In this document: positions 34,385 to 44,012 of the stretch, piece after piece
Numbering within the stretch: the stretch's first letter is position 1
Layout: each line of letters opens with the position of its first letter
Assembly (NCBI RefSeq): GCF_009674825.1
Contig: NZ_WKJH01000008.1
Span: 1 to 64,000, forward strand
Reading direction: 5' to 3'
From: Maribacter luteus
GTDB lineage: Bacteria; Bacteroidota; Bacteroidia; Flavobacteriales; Flavobacteriaceae
Length of the DNA stretch: 64,000 nucleotides
The notes under the pieces: generated by a model
What the model was told of the DNA's origin: nothing
Seen by the model: only the letters and a program-made list of their open reading frames with translations
Database searches by the model: none
Position numbers and translations under genes: made by a program

Positions 34385-34849
34385 TTAGTTTAGTTTCAAT
34401 TCCATCTTAACATCACTTCTCGTATAGGGGAGGTCTTTTTCCAAAGGAACTTCTTTGAACCCTAATTTTCGATAGATATGTAATGCAGTATCCAATTTTG
34501 TACTTGAATATAAGATAATTTTTTCCCATTGTTGGTCTTCGGCAAATCCAATCGCGAATTGCAGTAGGTTCTGACCAATTTTCAAACCATGGAATTTTGG
34601 TGCTACGGCCATTTTGCCCAGCTCATAAACCGTATCGTTTAAGTTGATAAAGGCAAAGCATCCGGCTATTTGCCCATCGTATTCAGCGAAAAAGATATGG
34701 CCGCCTTTGTCGATTATCGATTTTTTACAATTTTCCAGAATTTCTTTGTCCTTGGCTTCCAAATGAAAGTATTCTTTTATCCATGTCGAGTTCAAATCAC
34801 GGAAGTGGTTGATATACTTGTCTTTAAATGGGATTATTTTGGTCTTCAT
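34385..34849 (-). CDS. GNAT acetyltransferase
   Basis: A 154-residue N-acetyltransferase from the ATG at 34849; a start at 34867 would add MFLDLD. The acetyl-CoA site is MAVAPKFHGLKIGQNLLQFAI, preceded by AGCFAFINLNDTVYELGKM and followed by the YRKLGFKEVPL strand. The group is close to MarR-linked GNATs of unknown substrate. It ends 11 bases before the start of the MBL lipoprotein gene and may head that operon. Confidence 0.85.
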   Translation of the reverse strand: MKTKIIPFKDKYINHFRDLNSTWIKEYFHLEAKDKEILENCKKSIIDKGGHIFFAEYDGQIAGCFAFINLNDTVYELGKMAVAPKFHGLKIGQNLLQFAIGFAEDQQWEKIILYSSTKLDTALHIYRKLGFKEVPLEKDLPYTRSDVKMELKLN

Positions 34850-35017
34850 GTCTAAATCTAAAAACATAATACCCCCTAAAATACAGGATTACGAAGGTAT
34901 ATTTTAATATAAATGTTAAATATTTTCAACTATAAAAAATCCAATCAGAAAATTGAACCGTATATAAATCACGAACAAACACTTTTAAAAAGGTAAAAGT
35001 TAATTAATTTTTAGATT

Positions 35018-35905
35018 ATGACTGAAACGAAGAATAACAATGGATTAAAAGTATTGGCAGGTTTGCTAGGTGTTGTACTTTTAGGTGTGATCATTTACAC
35101 AGTGAGCCTTTATCAGGACAAGAAAAAAACCGAGTCTGTACTTACCCAAGAGAAAGAATTGGTCGTTGAGGATCTAAACAGCTTAAAGTCTGAATATGAC
35201 AAAGCTATTTTGGAAAGCAACGCTACCAATGAAGAGTTGGTAACTGCTAGGGACAATATTGCGAAGTATCTTGATTCTGTAAAAACAATGAAAGCTGATA
35301 TCGCTTCTTTGTCAAGATACAGAAGACAGGTTAGTGTCTTAAAAGCTGAAAGGGAACAATTGCTTAAGCAAGTGGATTCTTTGACAAGATCGAACACATT
35401 GATTGCCATGCAACGTGACAGTACGTATGTTGAGTTGGAAAAACAAACTGTATTCAACGATTCATTAGTAGTACAAAACACTCAATTGGCCGATGTTGTT
35501 GAAAAAGGTTCTGCTTTGAATCTTTCCAAATTCAATGTAGATGCCGTAAAAGAACGTACCAGTGGTAAATTGGTTTCTACCTCTAGGGCAGGAAGAACGG
35601 ATAAGTTCAAAATCTGTTTCACTGTAGCCGACAATATCATCGCTGAAGCAGGGGATAGGGAATTTTACGTAGAGGTTCTTGATCCTCAAGGAAACGTTCT
35701 TGGTGAGAGCTTCTCAAAAACGAACGATGGCGGAGCTTCTGTAACATACAGTAAAGCAACCAACTTCTACTACGAAAACAAGTCATTGGACGTATGTGAT
35801 TATATTAGTAAGCCAGCTGGTGATTTCCAAAAAGGAAATTATATGGTAAATGTATATGATGACAAATTGAAATTGTTGGGAACTTCAAAGTTCACTTTAA
35901 AATAA
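35018..35905 (+). CDS. Inner-membrane-anchored periplasmic coiled-coil protein
   Basis: A 295-residue protein with one N-terminal membrane helix (about 10-31), a long coiled coil (about 35-160; heptad-like Leu/Glu/Lys pattern) and a C-terminal beta-rich domain (about 175-295: KFKICFTVADNIIAEAGDREFYVEVLDPQGNVLG). The end domain looks like an immunoglobulin-like fold. It resembles conserved flavobacterial hypothetical proteins; I know no function. It is monocistronic with its own terminator. Confidence 0.75.
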   Translation: MTETKNNNGLKVLAGLLGVVLLGVIIYTVSLYQDKKKTESVLTQEKELVVEDLNSLKSEYDKAILESNATNEELVTARDNIAKYLDSVKTMKADIASLSRYRRQVSVLKAEREQLLKQVDSLTRSNTLIAMQRDSTYVELEKQTVFNDSLVVQNTQLADVVEKGSALNLSKFNVDAVKERTSGKLVSTSRAGRTDKFKICFTVADNIIAEAGDREFYVEVLDPQGNVLGESFSKTNDGGASVTYSKATNFYYENKSLDVCDYISKPAGDFQKGNYMVNVYDDKLKLLGTSKFTLK

Positions 35906-35925
35906 AACACACTATCCATTCATAC

Positions 35926-35963
35926 AAAAAGGGGCAATCTTAATTGATTGCCCCTTTTTATTT
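35926..35963. terminator. Bidirectional intrinsic terminator
   Basis: AAAAAGGGGCAATC (35926-35939) / GATTGCCCCTTTTT (35946-35959), loop TTAATT, T-run following. It serves the coiled-coil gene and the convergent fumC. Confidence 0.92.
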
Positions 35964-35981
35964 TTAATTGGTTTTGGTAAT

Positions 35982-37379
35982 TTATTTTAAACTACCCACC
36001 ATGTCCTCAGGTTTTACCCATTCATCATACTCCTCAGCAGTAACGTAACCTAGATTAACGGCTTCCTCTTTTAGGGTAGTACCGTTCTTATGTGCCGTAT
36101 TTGCAATTTCAGCAGATTTATAATATCCTATTTTAGGATTAAGGGCTGTAACCAACATTAAGGAATTGTTCAATAATTGTTTGATCACTTCATGGTTTGG
36201 TTCAATACCTACCACACAATTGGTTTCGAAACTTAAACAAGCATCGCCCAATAATTCGGCAGATTGCAAAAAGTTCGCTGCCATTACGGGCTTAAAGACA
36301 TTCAACTCATAGTGTCCTTGTGTACCACCTACGGTAATCGCAACGTCGTTGCCCATCACTTGTGCACATACCATGGTAAGGGCCTCACATTGGGTTGGGT
36401 TTACCTTTCCAGGCATAATTGAACTTCCTGGCTCGTTGGCAGGAATAATGATTTCCCCGATTCCTGAACGAGGACCGGAAGCCATCATACGAACATCATT
36501 GGCAATTTTATTCAATGATACGGCCAATTGTTTTAAAGCACCGTGGCTTTCGACCATAGCATCATGTGCTGCTAATGCCTCGAATTTATTTTCAGCCGTT
36601 TTAAAAGGTAACCCGGTAAATTTGGCAATATATTCAGCTACTAGTACATCATATCCCTGTGGAGTGTTTAAACCGGTTCCTACAGCTGTTCCCCCAAGGG
36701 CAAGTTCACTTAGGTGGTCTAAAGAATTGTTCAAGGCTTTTAAGCCATGTTCCAATTGAGAGGCATAACCGGAAAACTCTTGCCCTAGGGTTAGGGGAGT
36801 GGCATCCATTAAATGCGTTCGTCCTATTTTGACCACATTTTTAAATTCCTTCGATTTTTTCTCCAAGGTCTCCTTAAGCTTGGTGACACCAGGAATGGTT
36901 ACTTCTACGATTTTCTTGTAGGCTGCGATATGCATGCCGGTAGGGAAAGTATCGTTGGAAGATTGTGATTTATTCACATCATCGTTCGGTTGAATGGTCT
37001 TTTCCCCTTCACCGATAACATTACCTGCAATTTCGTGTGCGCGGTTCGCAATGACCTCGTTTACGTTCATATTGCTTTGTGTACCTGATCCGGTTTGCCA
37101 AATTACCAAAGGAAACTGGTCATCGTGTTTGCCGTCAAGGATTTCATCACAAACATTGGCGATCAAATCTCTTTTCTTCTCATCAAGTACGCCCAATTCA
37201 TGGTTGGCATATGCCGCTGCCTTTTTTAAATATGCAAAGCCGTAAACGATGTCCAATGGCATGGATGCCGCTGGTCCGATCTTAAAATTATTCCTAGAAC
37301 GTTCAGTCTGTGCACCCCAGTATTTATCGGAGGGCACCTCGACTTTTCCCATCGTGTCTTTTTCTATTCTAAAACTCAT
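35982..37379 (-). CDS. fumC: Fumarate hydratase class II
   Basis: A 465-residue TCA-cycle enzyme interconverting fumarate and malate. It has the family opening [49 protein letters not shown] and the superfamily signature [12 protein letters not shown] start at the ATG at 37379 rather than 37406 because MSFRIEKD is the canonical N-terminus and because a TACCTTTG promoter box lies between, at 37411-37404, which would place the upstream ATG before the transcript starts. Confidence 0.96.
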   Translation of the reverse strand: MSFRIEKDTMGKVEVPSDKYWGAQTERSRNNFKIGPAASMPLDIVYGFAYLKKAAAYANHELGVLDEKKRDLIANVCDEILDGKHDDQFPLVIWQTGSGTQSNMNVNEVIANRAHEIAGNVIGEGEKTIQPNDDVNKSQSSNDTFPTGMHIAAYKKIVEVTIPGVTKLKETLEKKSKEFKNVVKIGRTHLMDATPLTLGQEFSGYASQLEHGLKALNNSLDHLSELALGGTAVGTGLNTPQGYDVLVAEYIAKFTGLPFKTAENKFEALAAHDAMVESHGALKQLAVSLNKIANDVRMMASGPRSGIGEIIIPANEPGSSIMPGKVNPTQCEALTMVCAQVMGNDVAITVGGTQGHYELNVFKPVMAANFLQSAELLGDACLSFETNCVVGIEPNHEVIKQLLNNSLMLVTALNPKIGYYKSAEIANTAHKNGTTLKEEAVNLGYVTAEEYDEWVKPEDMVGSLK

Positions 37380-37403
37380 ATGTAAGGTGTTTTTTATTTC
37401 TTG

Positions 37404-37411
37404 CAAAGGTA
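37404..37411 (-). promoter_or_regulatory. Promoter -7 box of fumC
   Basis: On the minus strand TACCTTTG matches TAnnTTTG, 24 bases before the ATG at 37379. No clear TTG partner at the usual spacing. Confidence 0.5.
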
Positions 37412-37484
37412 CTTCATTGCGAGATTTTAAGAGACTCAGGTAAACCTTAATTTTAGAAAAATCATCATTTTTTTTGAATTTGAT

Positions 37485-37516
37485 TTGTTCTTTTGAATCT
37501 TTTCAAAGTATATTTG
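37485..37516 (+). promoter_or_regulatory. Promoter TTG-N21-TATATTTG before the small membrane protein
   Basis: TTG 37485-37487 and TATATTTG 37509-37516 with a 21-base spacer; the ATG follows 20 bases later. Confidence 0.6.
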
Positions 37517-37536
37517 TTTTTAATAAACAAGTACAG

Positions 37537-37713
37537 ATGTTCGATTTTGACCAATATTTAGGATTTTTAGCGTTTTTAACCATTTTTACCATTGGCTTTT
37601 GGCTGATGATCTTCTTAATTACATTTGTAGTGCCTTATTGGTTATTCGGTAATATCAGGGAGTTGATAAAGGAAAAACGAAAAGCCAAAGAGGCTGCTCG
37701 CTTACAAGAATAA
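37537..37713 (+). CDS. Small membrane protein of unknown function
   Basis: A 58-residue protein using the ATG at 37537; the longer frame from 37474 would begin upstream of the promoter. There is one long or two short membrane segments (about 8-38, rich in Phe/Ile/Leu) and a charged helical tail (REL.KEKRKAKEAARLQ). A good promoter and its own terminator frame it, supporting a real gene. No family recognised. Confidence 0.65.
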   Translation: MFDFDQYLGFLAFLTIFTIGFWLMIFLITFVVPYWLFGNIRELIKEKRKAKEAARLQE

Positions 37714-37714
37714 A

Positions 37715-37741
37715 AAAAAGAAGCCATTTGGCTTCTTTTTT
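37715..37741. terminator. Intrinsic terminator, probably bidirectional
   Basis: Stem AAAAAGAAGCC (37715-37725) / GGCTTCTTTTT (37730-37740), loop ATTT, with A-run and T-run on the two sides. It lies between the small membrane gene and the convergent barrel gene. Confidence 0.88.
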
Positions 37742-37762
37742 GTTTTATGCTGTTTTGGTATT

Positions 37763-40276
37763 TTATCCTTCAAAATCCATATCATCGTCCCCGCCTCCAT
37801 TTCTCTGGCCGTTTCTTTCACCTTTTTGGTTCTGGGGTTGATTGAACCTGTAAAGGAAAGATAAAGTCACTTGCCTTTCCCTACGTTGAAATTCACTATA
37901 AGTAAATACATTGTCGGTTCTGGTTTCACTTCTACGCTTGCGGGTATTGAACAAATCGCTCACATTCAATGAAACCGTGGCTTTGTCCTTAACTACATCC
38001 TTACTAAAGGCTAGATTGGTGCTCAACATGCTTTTGTATTTTGATTGTGCACTCTCCGAAGGTCCCATATAAAAAAGGTTGGATTGGAAATCTATTGCTC
38101 CGGGCAATGGTAATTTAGCACTGAATCTAGTGAAATAGGTAAAATTGTCCACATCAAAATTTTGGACAATTACTTCATTCTGATAATTGGTGTATTCATA
38201 ATCCCCGGTTAATTTTTGTTGGAAAAGGTTCAGATTCCAACTTAACCTCCAATTCCTTTTCGGAACGAATGATGTGGTAAACTCCATACCGAACCTACTT
38301 TCGTCAGCTAAATTAATGGGTGTACGAACCTGAACGGGTACTATTACCGGATTGGAAGGGTCTTCTGAATTTTCAATTTCAACGAAATCCCCGGTTTCTT
38401 GGGTAATGAATTGAAAAACCCCGGTCGAGTAATTATAATAAGCAGAGGTATTGAATGTAAATTTATCCCACCTTCTTAAATATCCTAGGTCAAAAGCATT
38501 GGTATAAGTAGGATCTAAGTCGGGATTACCTTGAAAAAGGTTAGTGTTACTGGATCTTGAAGGGAAAGGGTTGATGAACCTTGAACGTGGCCTTCGCAAC
38601 CTTCGGCTATAACTGATGGTAAGCTGTTCCTTTTCGGAAAATTCATATCCTAAAAATAGGGAAGGAAACCAATCTACATAGGTTTTATTGCTTACTTCGT
38701 TCGTATTTACCAATTCTATACCTATATCCGATGCTTCCATTCGCAAACCGCCCAATATATTGAATTTATCGATCTTAGTTCCTAATTGGGTGTAGGCAGA
38801 GTTTACATATTCCTTATAATTAAGTTCATTGCTATAATCAGGGTCACTGGCAAGAACCCCGTTTGTAAGAATGCCGTAATTAAAATCGGTATTGAAATTA
38901 TTGAAGGTTCCTCTATAACCTAATTCAAACTGGGATTTGCTGTTCTTTCCAAATGGCAGAACATAATCCATTTGAACCAATTGGCTAACCTGGTTTTCGT
39001 CGTTTATGGTCTGTTCTGTAGGTAGCTCATCAGTTTCACCGACAATGGTCTCTTCTATTATCGAATTTTCAAGTTCGCTTCCCGAAGAATATTGGTAATC
39101 GATTGTAAGTTCATGCCCGTCCCTTTCAAAGTTTTTCTTGTAATTCACGGAATATTGTACATCTTCGTCGTCATCACTTTCGGTAGAGAACCGGTTTCTT
39201 TGGATCGTAGGGTTCATAACGGCATCGTAATTGAAAAAATCAATATCCGTATTGTCATCCCCACCGGATGTCCTATAAACAAAGGAATTAGTGATGCTAC
39301 TCGATTCATCGATAAAATATTCGAAACCAATGTTCGTATTAAAGCCATCACTTTGCCTTTGATAATCCCTTATTTCATCTTGAAAACTTGCGGTAGATCC
39401 ATCCTCATTGAAATTTTCTTGCTCAAAAAGTGCATTTCCAGGACTATTACGGTATCTATAGGATGTATTCGTGAATATATTGAACTTATCCCTTCTTAGA
39501 TTGAGGCTGACATTGGCTCCGTAAGATTCAGGGGTGCCAACGTTTAAACTTACAGATCCATTAACACCTGCTGTTTTACTTTGTTTTAAAATGATATTCA
39601 GGATTCCTGCGGTGCCCTCGGCATCATAACGGGCAGACGGGTTGGTAATGACTTCAACCTTTTCAATGGCCTCGGCAGGTAGTTGCTGTAAAGCATCGGT
39701 ACTAAGGCCTGATAGTGCAGAGGGTTTGCCGTTCACCAATATTCGTACACTTTCATTACCACGCAGGCTTATGGTGCCTTCCACATCAACTGTAACCGAT
39801 GGCACATTGTCCAAGACATCGGTTACCGAACCACCTTTAACGGTAAGATCCGATCCTACATTGTAAATTTTCTTATCTAACCGAAGCTCAACGGTCGTGC
39901 GTTCGGCAGTTACTTCAACTTCTTGTAGTTGTTCAACGTCCAAGACCAATTTAATGGTTCCTAAATCTGTGGAAGTTTTGAATGTTTGGGCTTCGAAGTT
40001 GTAGGTTTTATAGGACATATATTCTATCCTTGCATTATACCTTCCCGGCATTGTCTCTACTGAGAACTTACCGGATGCATCCGTTATACCCCCGGTTACC
40101 TTATCTGGGTCTCTAAGGCTCTGTAAAATCAAGGTGGCATATTCCAAAGGTTGCCCTGTATCCTGATCTATGACTATTCCTGTTATTGTAATGGGTTCGG
40201 GTCGCTGTCCTTGTGGTCTTTGGGCTATTGTGGTAAACGTTGCGAATAATAGAACTAACGGGAATAGATGCTTCAT
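37763..40276 (-). CDS. TonB-dependent-receptor-like outer-membrane beta-barrel protein
   Basis: An 837-residue protein: signal peptide (1-18), a carboxypeptidase-regulatory-like domain (about 30-110, ITGIVIDQDTGQPLEYATL), a plug domain (about 120-230, VTDVLDNVPSVTVD.EGTISLRG) and a C-terminal beta barrel of the OMP_b-brl_3 type. The C-terminal tail is acidic (GGGDDDMDFEG). No SusD partner is next to it, so a glycan-uptake role is not indicated. It lies 13 bases downstream of the Lys-tailed periplasmic protein gene in one operon. Confidence 0.9.
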   Translation of the reverse strand: MKHLFPLVLLFATFTTIAQRPQGQRPEPITITGIVIDQDTGQPLEYATLILQSLRDPDKVTGGITDASGKFSVETMPGRYNARIEYMSYKTYNFEAQTFKTSTDLGTIKLVLDVEQLQEVEVTAERTTVELRLDKKIYNVGSDLTVKGGSVTDVLDNVPSVTVDVEGTISLRGNESVRILVNGKPSALSGLSTDALQQLPAEAIEKVEVITNPSARYDAEGTAGILNIILKQSKTAGVNGSVSLNVGTPESYGANVSLNLRRDKFNIFTNTSYRYRNSPGNALFEQENFNEDGSTASFQDEIRDYQRQSDGFNTNIGFEYFIDESSSITNSFVYRTSGGDDNTDIDFFNYDAVMNPTIQRNRFSTESDDDEDVQYSVNYKKNFERDGHELTIDYQYSSGSELENSIIEETIVGETDELPTEQTINDENQVSQLVQMDYVLPFGKNSKSQFELGYRGTFNNFNTDFNYGILTNGVLASDPDYSNELNYKEYVNSAYTQLGTKIDKFNILGGLRMEASDIGIELVNTNEVSNKTYVDWFPSLFLGYEFSEKEQLTISYSRRLRRPRSRFINPFPSRSSNTNLFQGNPDLDPTYTNAFDLGYLRRWDKFTFNTSAYYNYSTGVFQFITQETGDFVEIENSEDPSNPVIVPVQVRTPINLADESRFGMEFTTSFVPKRNWRLSWNLNLFQQKLTGDYEYTNYQNEVIVQNFDVDNFTYFTRFSAKLPLPGAIDFQSNLFYMGPSESAQSKYKSMLSTNLAFSKDVVKDKATVSLNVSDLFNTRKRRSETRTDNVFTYSEFQRRERQVTLSFLYRFNQPQNQKGERNGQRNGGGDDDMDFEG

Positions 40277-40289
40277 TTATTTGTTTGGT

Positions 40290-40802
40290 TTAATCCTTAT
40301 CGGACTTTTTTTTCTTTTTTTCCTTTTTCTTCTTTTTCTTTTTCTCCTTGTTGGTCTTGGCCACTCCTTTCTTTTGGAGTTCTACAAAAGCCTCATACTT
40401 TTCCAATGGCAGTCCCGCTTTCAATTCTTCCGTTTGTCGCTCGGTAATCTTTTCCATTTGCGCTCGCATCTGGTCTGGCTCTAACTTAAGTATCTGCATT
40501 TCAATACGTTCTTGAACATATTTTTTTAAGATACTGCTTAAAACAGCGGTTTCGAACTCATTCAATTCGAGTGCCGATGCTATTGCCGGCATTTCATTTT
40601 CGACGATTTGATCGGCAGTTAGAGGTTCCGGCTCTTTTTCAGGAGTTTGGACTTGGGGTATTGAACTACGGCTTCTGCCATAACTACCTCTGTTATATCC
40701 GCCATAGCCATAACCGTTACCATAACCGTATTGGGCATGTAACTCTATACCTGACAACAATAAGATAAAAAGAACGAGAAAGAATGCGCTATTGAATTTC
40801 AT
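40290..40802 (-). CDS. Exported Gly/Tyr-rich, Lys-tailed protein of unknown function
   Basis: A 170-residue protein with a signal peptide (1-23), a Gly/Tyr/Asn repeat segment (about 24-45, GYGNGYGYGGYNRG), a helical middle (about 60-145) reminiscent of Spy/CpxP-like periplasmic helices (EMQILKLEPDQMRAQMEKITERQTEELKAG), and a C-terminal run of mostly Lys (about 150-170). It precedes the TonB-type barrel gene by 13 bases. No named family. The Lys run comes from a T-rich homopurine/homopyrimidine tract. Confidence 0.75.
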   Translation of the reverse strand: MKFNSAFFLVLFILLLSGIELHAQYGYGNGYGYGGYNRGSYGRSRSSIPQVQTPEKEPEPLTADQIVENEMPAIASALELNEFETAVLSSILKKYVQERIEMQILKLEPDQMRAQMEKITERQTEELKAGLPLEKYEAFVELQKKGVAKTNKEKKKKKKKEKKKKKSDKD

Positions 40803-40868
40803 TACGTGAGTATTAGATTATAAAAATAATTGAAGGTTTAACCCGCAAAGGTTAAAACTTTGTTAATT

Positions 40869-40876
40869 CAAAAATA
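40869..40876 (-). promoter_or_regulatory. Promoter -7 box for the Lys-tailed protein / barrel operon
   Basis: On the minus strand TATTTTTG matches TAnnTTTG exactly, 66 bases before the ATG at 40802. A small hairpin (TTTAACC / GGTTAAA, near 40838-40857) lies in the intervening leader. Confidence 0.45.
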
Positions 40877-40946
40877 GTGTTTCTTAAGAATAACAAGAAG
40901 GATGCCACGTTTGGTTTTCATCCTTGAGGGCATCAAAAACAGTATA

Positions 40947-41294
40947 CTATTTTTGTAGGAGATCTAGAATATTCTCGACAGGTCTTCCGATAACCGCTTT
41001 TTGGCCTTTAATTACTATGGGCCGTTCTATCAGTTTGGGGTAGTCGACCATGGCGGTAATGATCTCATCGTCGGTAAGGTCTTTTCCTCGAAATTTTTCT
41101 TTCCAAATGGTTTCGTTCTTACGAACCAACTTCTCAGCGGGAATGTTCAAATAGTCCAACACCTTTTTCAATTCCTCTTTAGAAGGAATATCCTCCAAAT
41201 ATTTGATGGTCTTAAATTGAACCCCGGAATCTTCCAACGCCTTTAGACCTTGACGGGATTTTGAACATCTAGGGTTATGGTAAATCGTAATCAT
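40947..41294 (-). CDS. arsC: Arsenate reductase, glutaredoxin-dependent (ArsC/Spx family)
   Basis: A 115-residue protein from ATG 41294 (the frame also offers ATG 41300). It opens ITIYHNPRCSKSRQGL with the catalytic Cys10, then EDIPSKEELKKVL, VRKNETIWKE and ERPIVIKGQKAVIGRPVE, which supply the Arg residues expected of this family. In the absence of other ars genes it may be a general thiol reductase of the ArsC/YffB group. It is downstream of the HAD phosphatase gene in the same direction. Confidence 0.87.
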   Translation of the reverse strand: MITIYHNPRCSKSRQGLKALEDSGVQFKTIKYLEDIPSKEELKKVLDYLNIPAEKLVRKNETIWKEKFRGKDLTDDEIITAMVDYPKLIERPIVIKGQKAVIGRPVENILDLLQK

Positions 41295-41313
41295 GTTCAA
41301 TTATTTTATCTAT

Positions 41314-41931
41314 TTATAATTTGACATTCAAGGCCAGTAACTCTTCTTGTAATTGATCTGCGTTTTTAAAATGGATTCCTTTAATCCCCAATTTGTCGGC
41401 GGTTACGATATTGTCATGGTTGTCATCTATAAAAACGGCCTTATCCGGGGAGATTTTATATCGATCCAAAATAATCCCATAGATTTCAGGGTAAGGTTTT
41501 CTGGTTTTTTCATCACCGGAAACCACTATACCCTCAAAATCATTCAAAAAACCATATCGCTCTTTGGCTATGGGGAAGGTCTCGTTACTCCAATTGGTCA
41601 AAGCAAAAAGGTTATAGGTTTCCATTTGCTTCAACCGCTTTAAGATTTTTACCGTGTCCGAAATTGGGCCTCCCAACATTTTTGGCCATTGATCGTAGTA
41701 CAATCGGATCCAAGATTCATATTCGGGATAGTCATTGATCAAGAGCTCGGTACCTTCTTTTATAGGTCTTCCTGCATCATGCTCCATATTCCATTCATAA
41801 GTGCAGATGGTATTAAGGAACCAATCCATCTTTTCTTCATCTCCATTAAAAACCTCACGATAAAGGTATTTGGGGTTCCAGTCTATCAAGACACCTCCAA
41901 GATCAAATATTACCGTATCTATTACTTTCAT
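41314..41931 (-). CDS. HAD-family phosphatase, YihX-like
   Basis: A 205-residue haloacid-dehalogenase-fold protein. Motif I is FDLGGVL, with Asp10 as nucleophile and Gly in place of the second Asp, as in YihX/epoxide-hydrolase-N-type members. Motif II is LTNWS, motif III the Lys near EKTRKPYPEIY, and motif IV FIDDNHDN. YihX hydrolyses glucose-1-phosphate; that substrate is only a possibility here. It is 17 bases downstream of prfB. Confidence 0.87.
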   Translation of the reverse strand: MKVIDTVIFDLGGVLIDWNPKYLYREVFNGDEEKMDWFLNTICTYEWNMEHDAGRPIKEGTELLINDYPEYESWIRLYYDQWPKMLGGPISDTVKILKRLKQMETYNLFALTNWSNETFPIAKERYGFLNDFEGIVVSGDEKTRKPYPEIYGIILDRYKISPDKAVFIDDNHDNIVTADKLGIKGIHFKNADQLQEELLALNVKL

Positions 41932-41948
41932 AGAAGTTACATTTCAGT

Positions 41949-43047
41949 TTATTCATCCTCTTTTTGCCCCATCATCATTAAAAAGGCCTTTAAGAATTGA
42001 TCTATACTACCGTCCATCACGGCATCGACATTACCGGTTTCTTCCCCGGTCCTTACATCTTTTACCAATTTATAAGGATGCATTACATAATTTCTGATTT
42101 GGGACCCCCATTCGATCTTCATTTTAGAGGATTCGATTTCTTCCCTGGCTTCCATTTTTTTACGGAGTTCGATTTCATACAGTTGGGATTTCAACATTTT
42201 CATTGCTGTAGCCCTGTTGTCGTGCTGTGATCGGGAATCCGAACATTGAATCTGTATGCCCGTGGGTTTATGTACTAATTGAACTTTTGTTTCTACTTTG
42301 TTCACGTTCTGCCCACCCGCACCACTGGATCTTGCGGTGGTTATCTCAATATCGGCAGGGTTTACTTCGATTTCGATACTATCATCCACTAAGGGGTACA
42401 CATATACTGACGCAAAGGAGGTATGCCTCTTTGCATTGCTGTCAAAAGGGGAGATACGAACCAAACGATGTACGCCATTTTCCCCTTTCAGCCACCCAAA
42501 GGCATATTCACCTTCAATCTCTAAGGTAACTGTTTTGATACCGGCAACATCCCCTTCTTGGTAATTGAGTTCCTTAACTTTATATCCGTTTTTTTCGCTC
42601 CACATCATATACATCCGCATAAGCATGGAGGCCCAGTCACAACTTTCTGTACCACCGGCACCAGCGGTAATCTGTAAAACGGCCGTTAATTCATCACCTT
42701 CTTCCGAAAGCATGTTCTTGAACTCTAATTTTTCAATAAGATCGGTGGCTTTTTCATATTGTGCGGTAACCTCTGACTCGGGCACTTCACCTTCTTTCTG
42801 AAACTCGATCAAAACTTCGAGGTCACTGACCAAAGTGTTGGCCGTATTATAATCATCTACCCAATGTTTTTTGGATTGGATGAATTTCATTTGCTCCTGT
42901 GCTTTTTTGGGGTCATCCCAAAAATCGGGGGCAAGTGTTTTTTCCTCTTCGTTCTCTATCTCTATAAGCTTGGCATCTATGTCAAAGATACCTCCTTAAC
43001 GCACCAAGGCGCTCAATAAGATCTTTAGATTGATCTACGGTTATCAT
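41949..43047 (-). CDS. prfB: Peptide chain release factor 2, with programmed +1 frameshift
   Basis: The factor recognises UGA and UAA stops and releases the peptide. The reading frame starts at ATG 43047, runs 21 codons (beginning [10 protein letters not shown]) to an in-frame TGA at 42984-42982, and continues after a +1 shift in the frame that ends at 41949, giving 365 residues, the normal length. The second part contains the stop-recognition SPF ([13 protein letters not shown]) and the catalytic GGQ ([14 protein letters not shown]). A plain frame translation would miss the N-terminus and begin at an internal Met at 42890. A TACTTTTG box lies 17 bases before the start. Confidence 0.97.
42981..42996 (-). 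promoter_or_regulatory. prfB programmed frameshift site
   Basis: On the minus strand AGGAGG (42996-42991), TAT, CTT, TGA, C follow in order. This is the known RF2 autoregulation signal: an internal Shine-Dalgarno-like sequence a few bases before the slippery CTT and a poor-context TGA C stop. When RF2 is scarce the ribosome slips +1 and makes more RF2. Confidence 0.96.
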
Positions 43048-43064
43048 ATATTCTGATTTTTGCA

Positions 43065-43072
43065 CAAAAGTA
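43065..43072 (-). promoter_or_regulatory. Promoter -7 box of prfB
   Basis: TACTTTTG on the minus strand matches TAnnTTTG and ends 17 bases before the prfB ATG, so prfB can be expressed separately from the transglutaminase operon upstream. Confidence 0.5.
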
Positions 43073-43112
43073 ATATACTTTAGTTGTACTTACTGATGCA
43101 TTTTAAAAAGTT

Positions 43113-43970
43113 TTATTGTTGTTCTTGGCTCAGCACTTCAACAGAATGCGTAGTTTCATTGTCTCCACTGGCATAAACAACTCCTTTTAAAGGGGCGCAA
43201 TCATCATAGTCCTTGCCGTGGGCTACTTTTATATGGTTGTCACTTACCAAGATATTGTTCGTAGGGTCGAAACCTACCCAGTCCATATTCGGGATATATG
43301 CTTCTACCCATGCATGCATTTGCGCATCCCCGAAATAGCCGTTTCCTTGATGAAGGTACCCTGATACATATCTGGTCGGAATATTGTTTTTTCGGGATAG
43401 GGCACAGAACAAATGGGCAAAATCTTGGCAAACTCCTTGTCGATGTTCAATAATTTGTTCCAGTGTTGTCTGAACATCGGTAACTTCAGAGGAGTATTTG
43501 ATGGCCTTGAATATCCATGTATTCAATGCTTGAAGGTTTTCGAAAATGGAAATGTCTCTTCTAAACTTGAATAAGTCCTGACTGTTATCCGGTAAGGATG
43601 TGAAATGGGTAAATCGTAAAAATGGTTCAAAATCCACCTTAAAATCAAGAGAGTTTATTTTTTCATATTCTTCGGAGGGGGTTAAACCTGAATCTAACTC
43701 AAAAGGATTGGTTTGGTGTTTTACAAGTTTAAAGGAAGCTTCGAAGCGGATTTGGTCAAATTCTTTTTTTGGTCGTATACGTATGGATCTAAAACCAAAA
43801 CCATTAACTGATCGCTCATCATAGGCATTTATGGAGTTCTTAAAATCGATACTGACCAAATCTTGGGTGGTATTTTGCTCGGGGATAATCAGAAACTGCC
43901 AATGTGCTTTATGAACTGGACCCTCATATAGGTTTTCAGCTTTATAGGTAATTACATATTCTGTCGACAT
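43113..43970 (-). CDS. Transglutaminase-like cysteine protease/ligase
   Basis: A 285-residue cytoplasmic protein with an N-terminal beta domain and a papain-like transglutaminase core. The catalytic triad is visible: Cys in GVCQDFAH, His in QMHAWVEAYIP, Asp in GFDPTNN. Bacterial members of this type (Bact_transglu_N + Transglut_core) are thought to act as peptidases or amide ligases on a small peptide. It is the third gene of a minus-strand operon with alpha-E and circularly permuted ATP-grasp proteins. Confidence 0.9.
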   Translation of the reverse strand: MSTEYVITYKAENLYEGPVHKAHWQFLIIPEQNTTQDLVSIDFKNSINAYDERSVNGFGFRSIRIRPKKEFDQIRFEASFKLVKHQTNPFELDSGLTPSEEYEKINSLDFKVDFEPFLRFTHFTSLPDNSQDLFKFRRDISIFENLQALNTWIFKAIKYSSEVTDVQTTLEQIIEHRQGVCQDFAHLFCALSRKNNIPTRYVSGYLHQGNGYFGDAQMHAWVEAYIPNMDWVGFDPTNNILVSDNHIKVAHGKDYDDCAPLKGVVYASGDNETTHSVEVLSQEQQ

Positions 43971-44012
43971 AGTTCAAGTATAGGAGTGCTAAAATAAAGC
44001 AATACAATAGAA

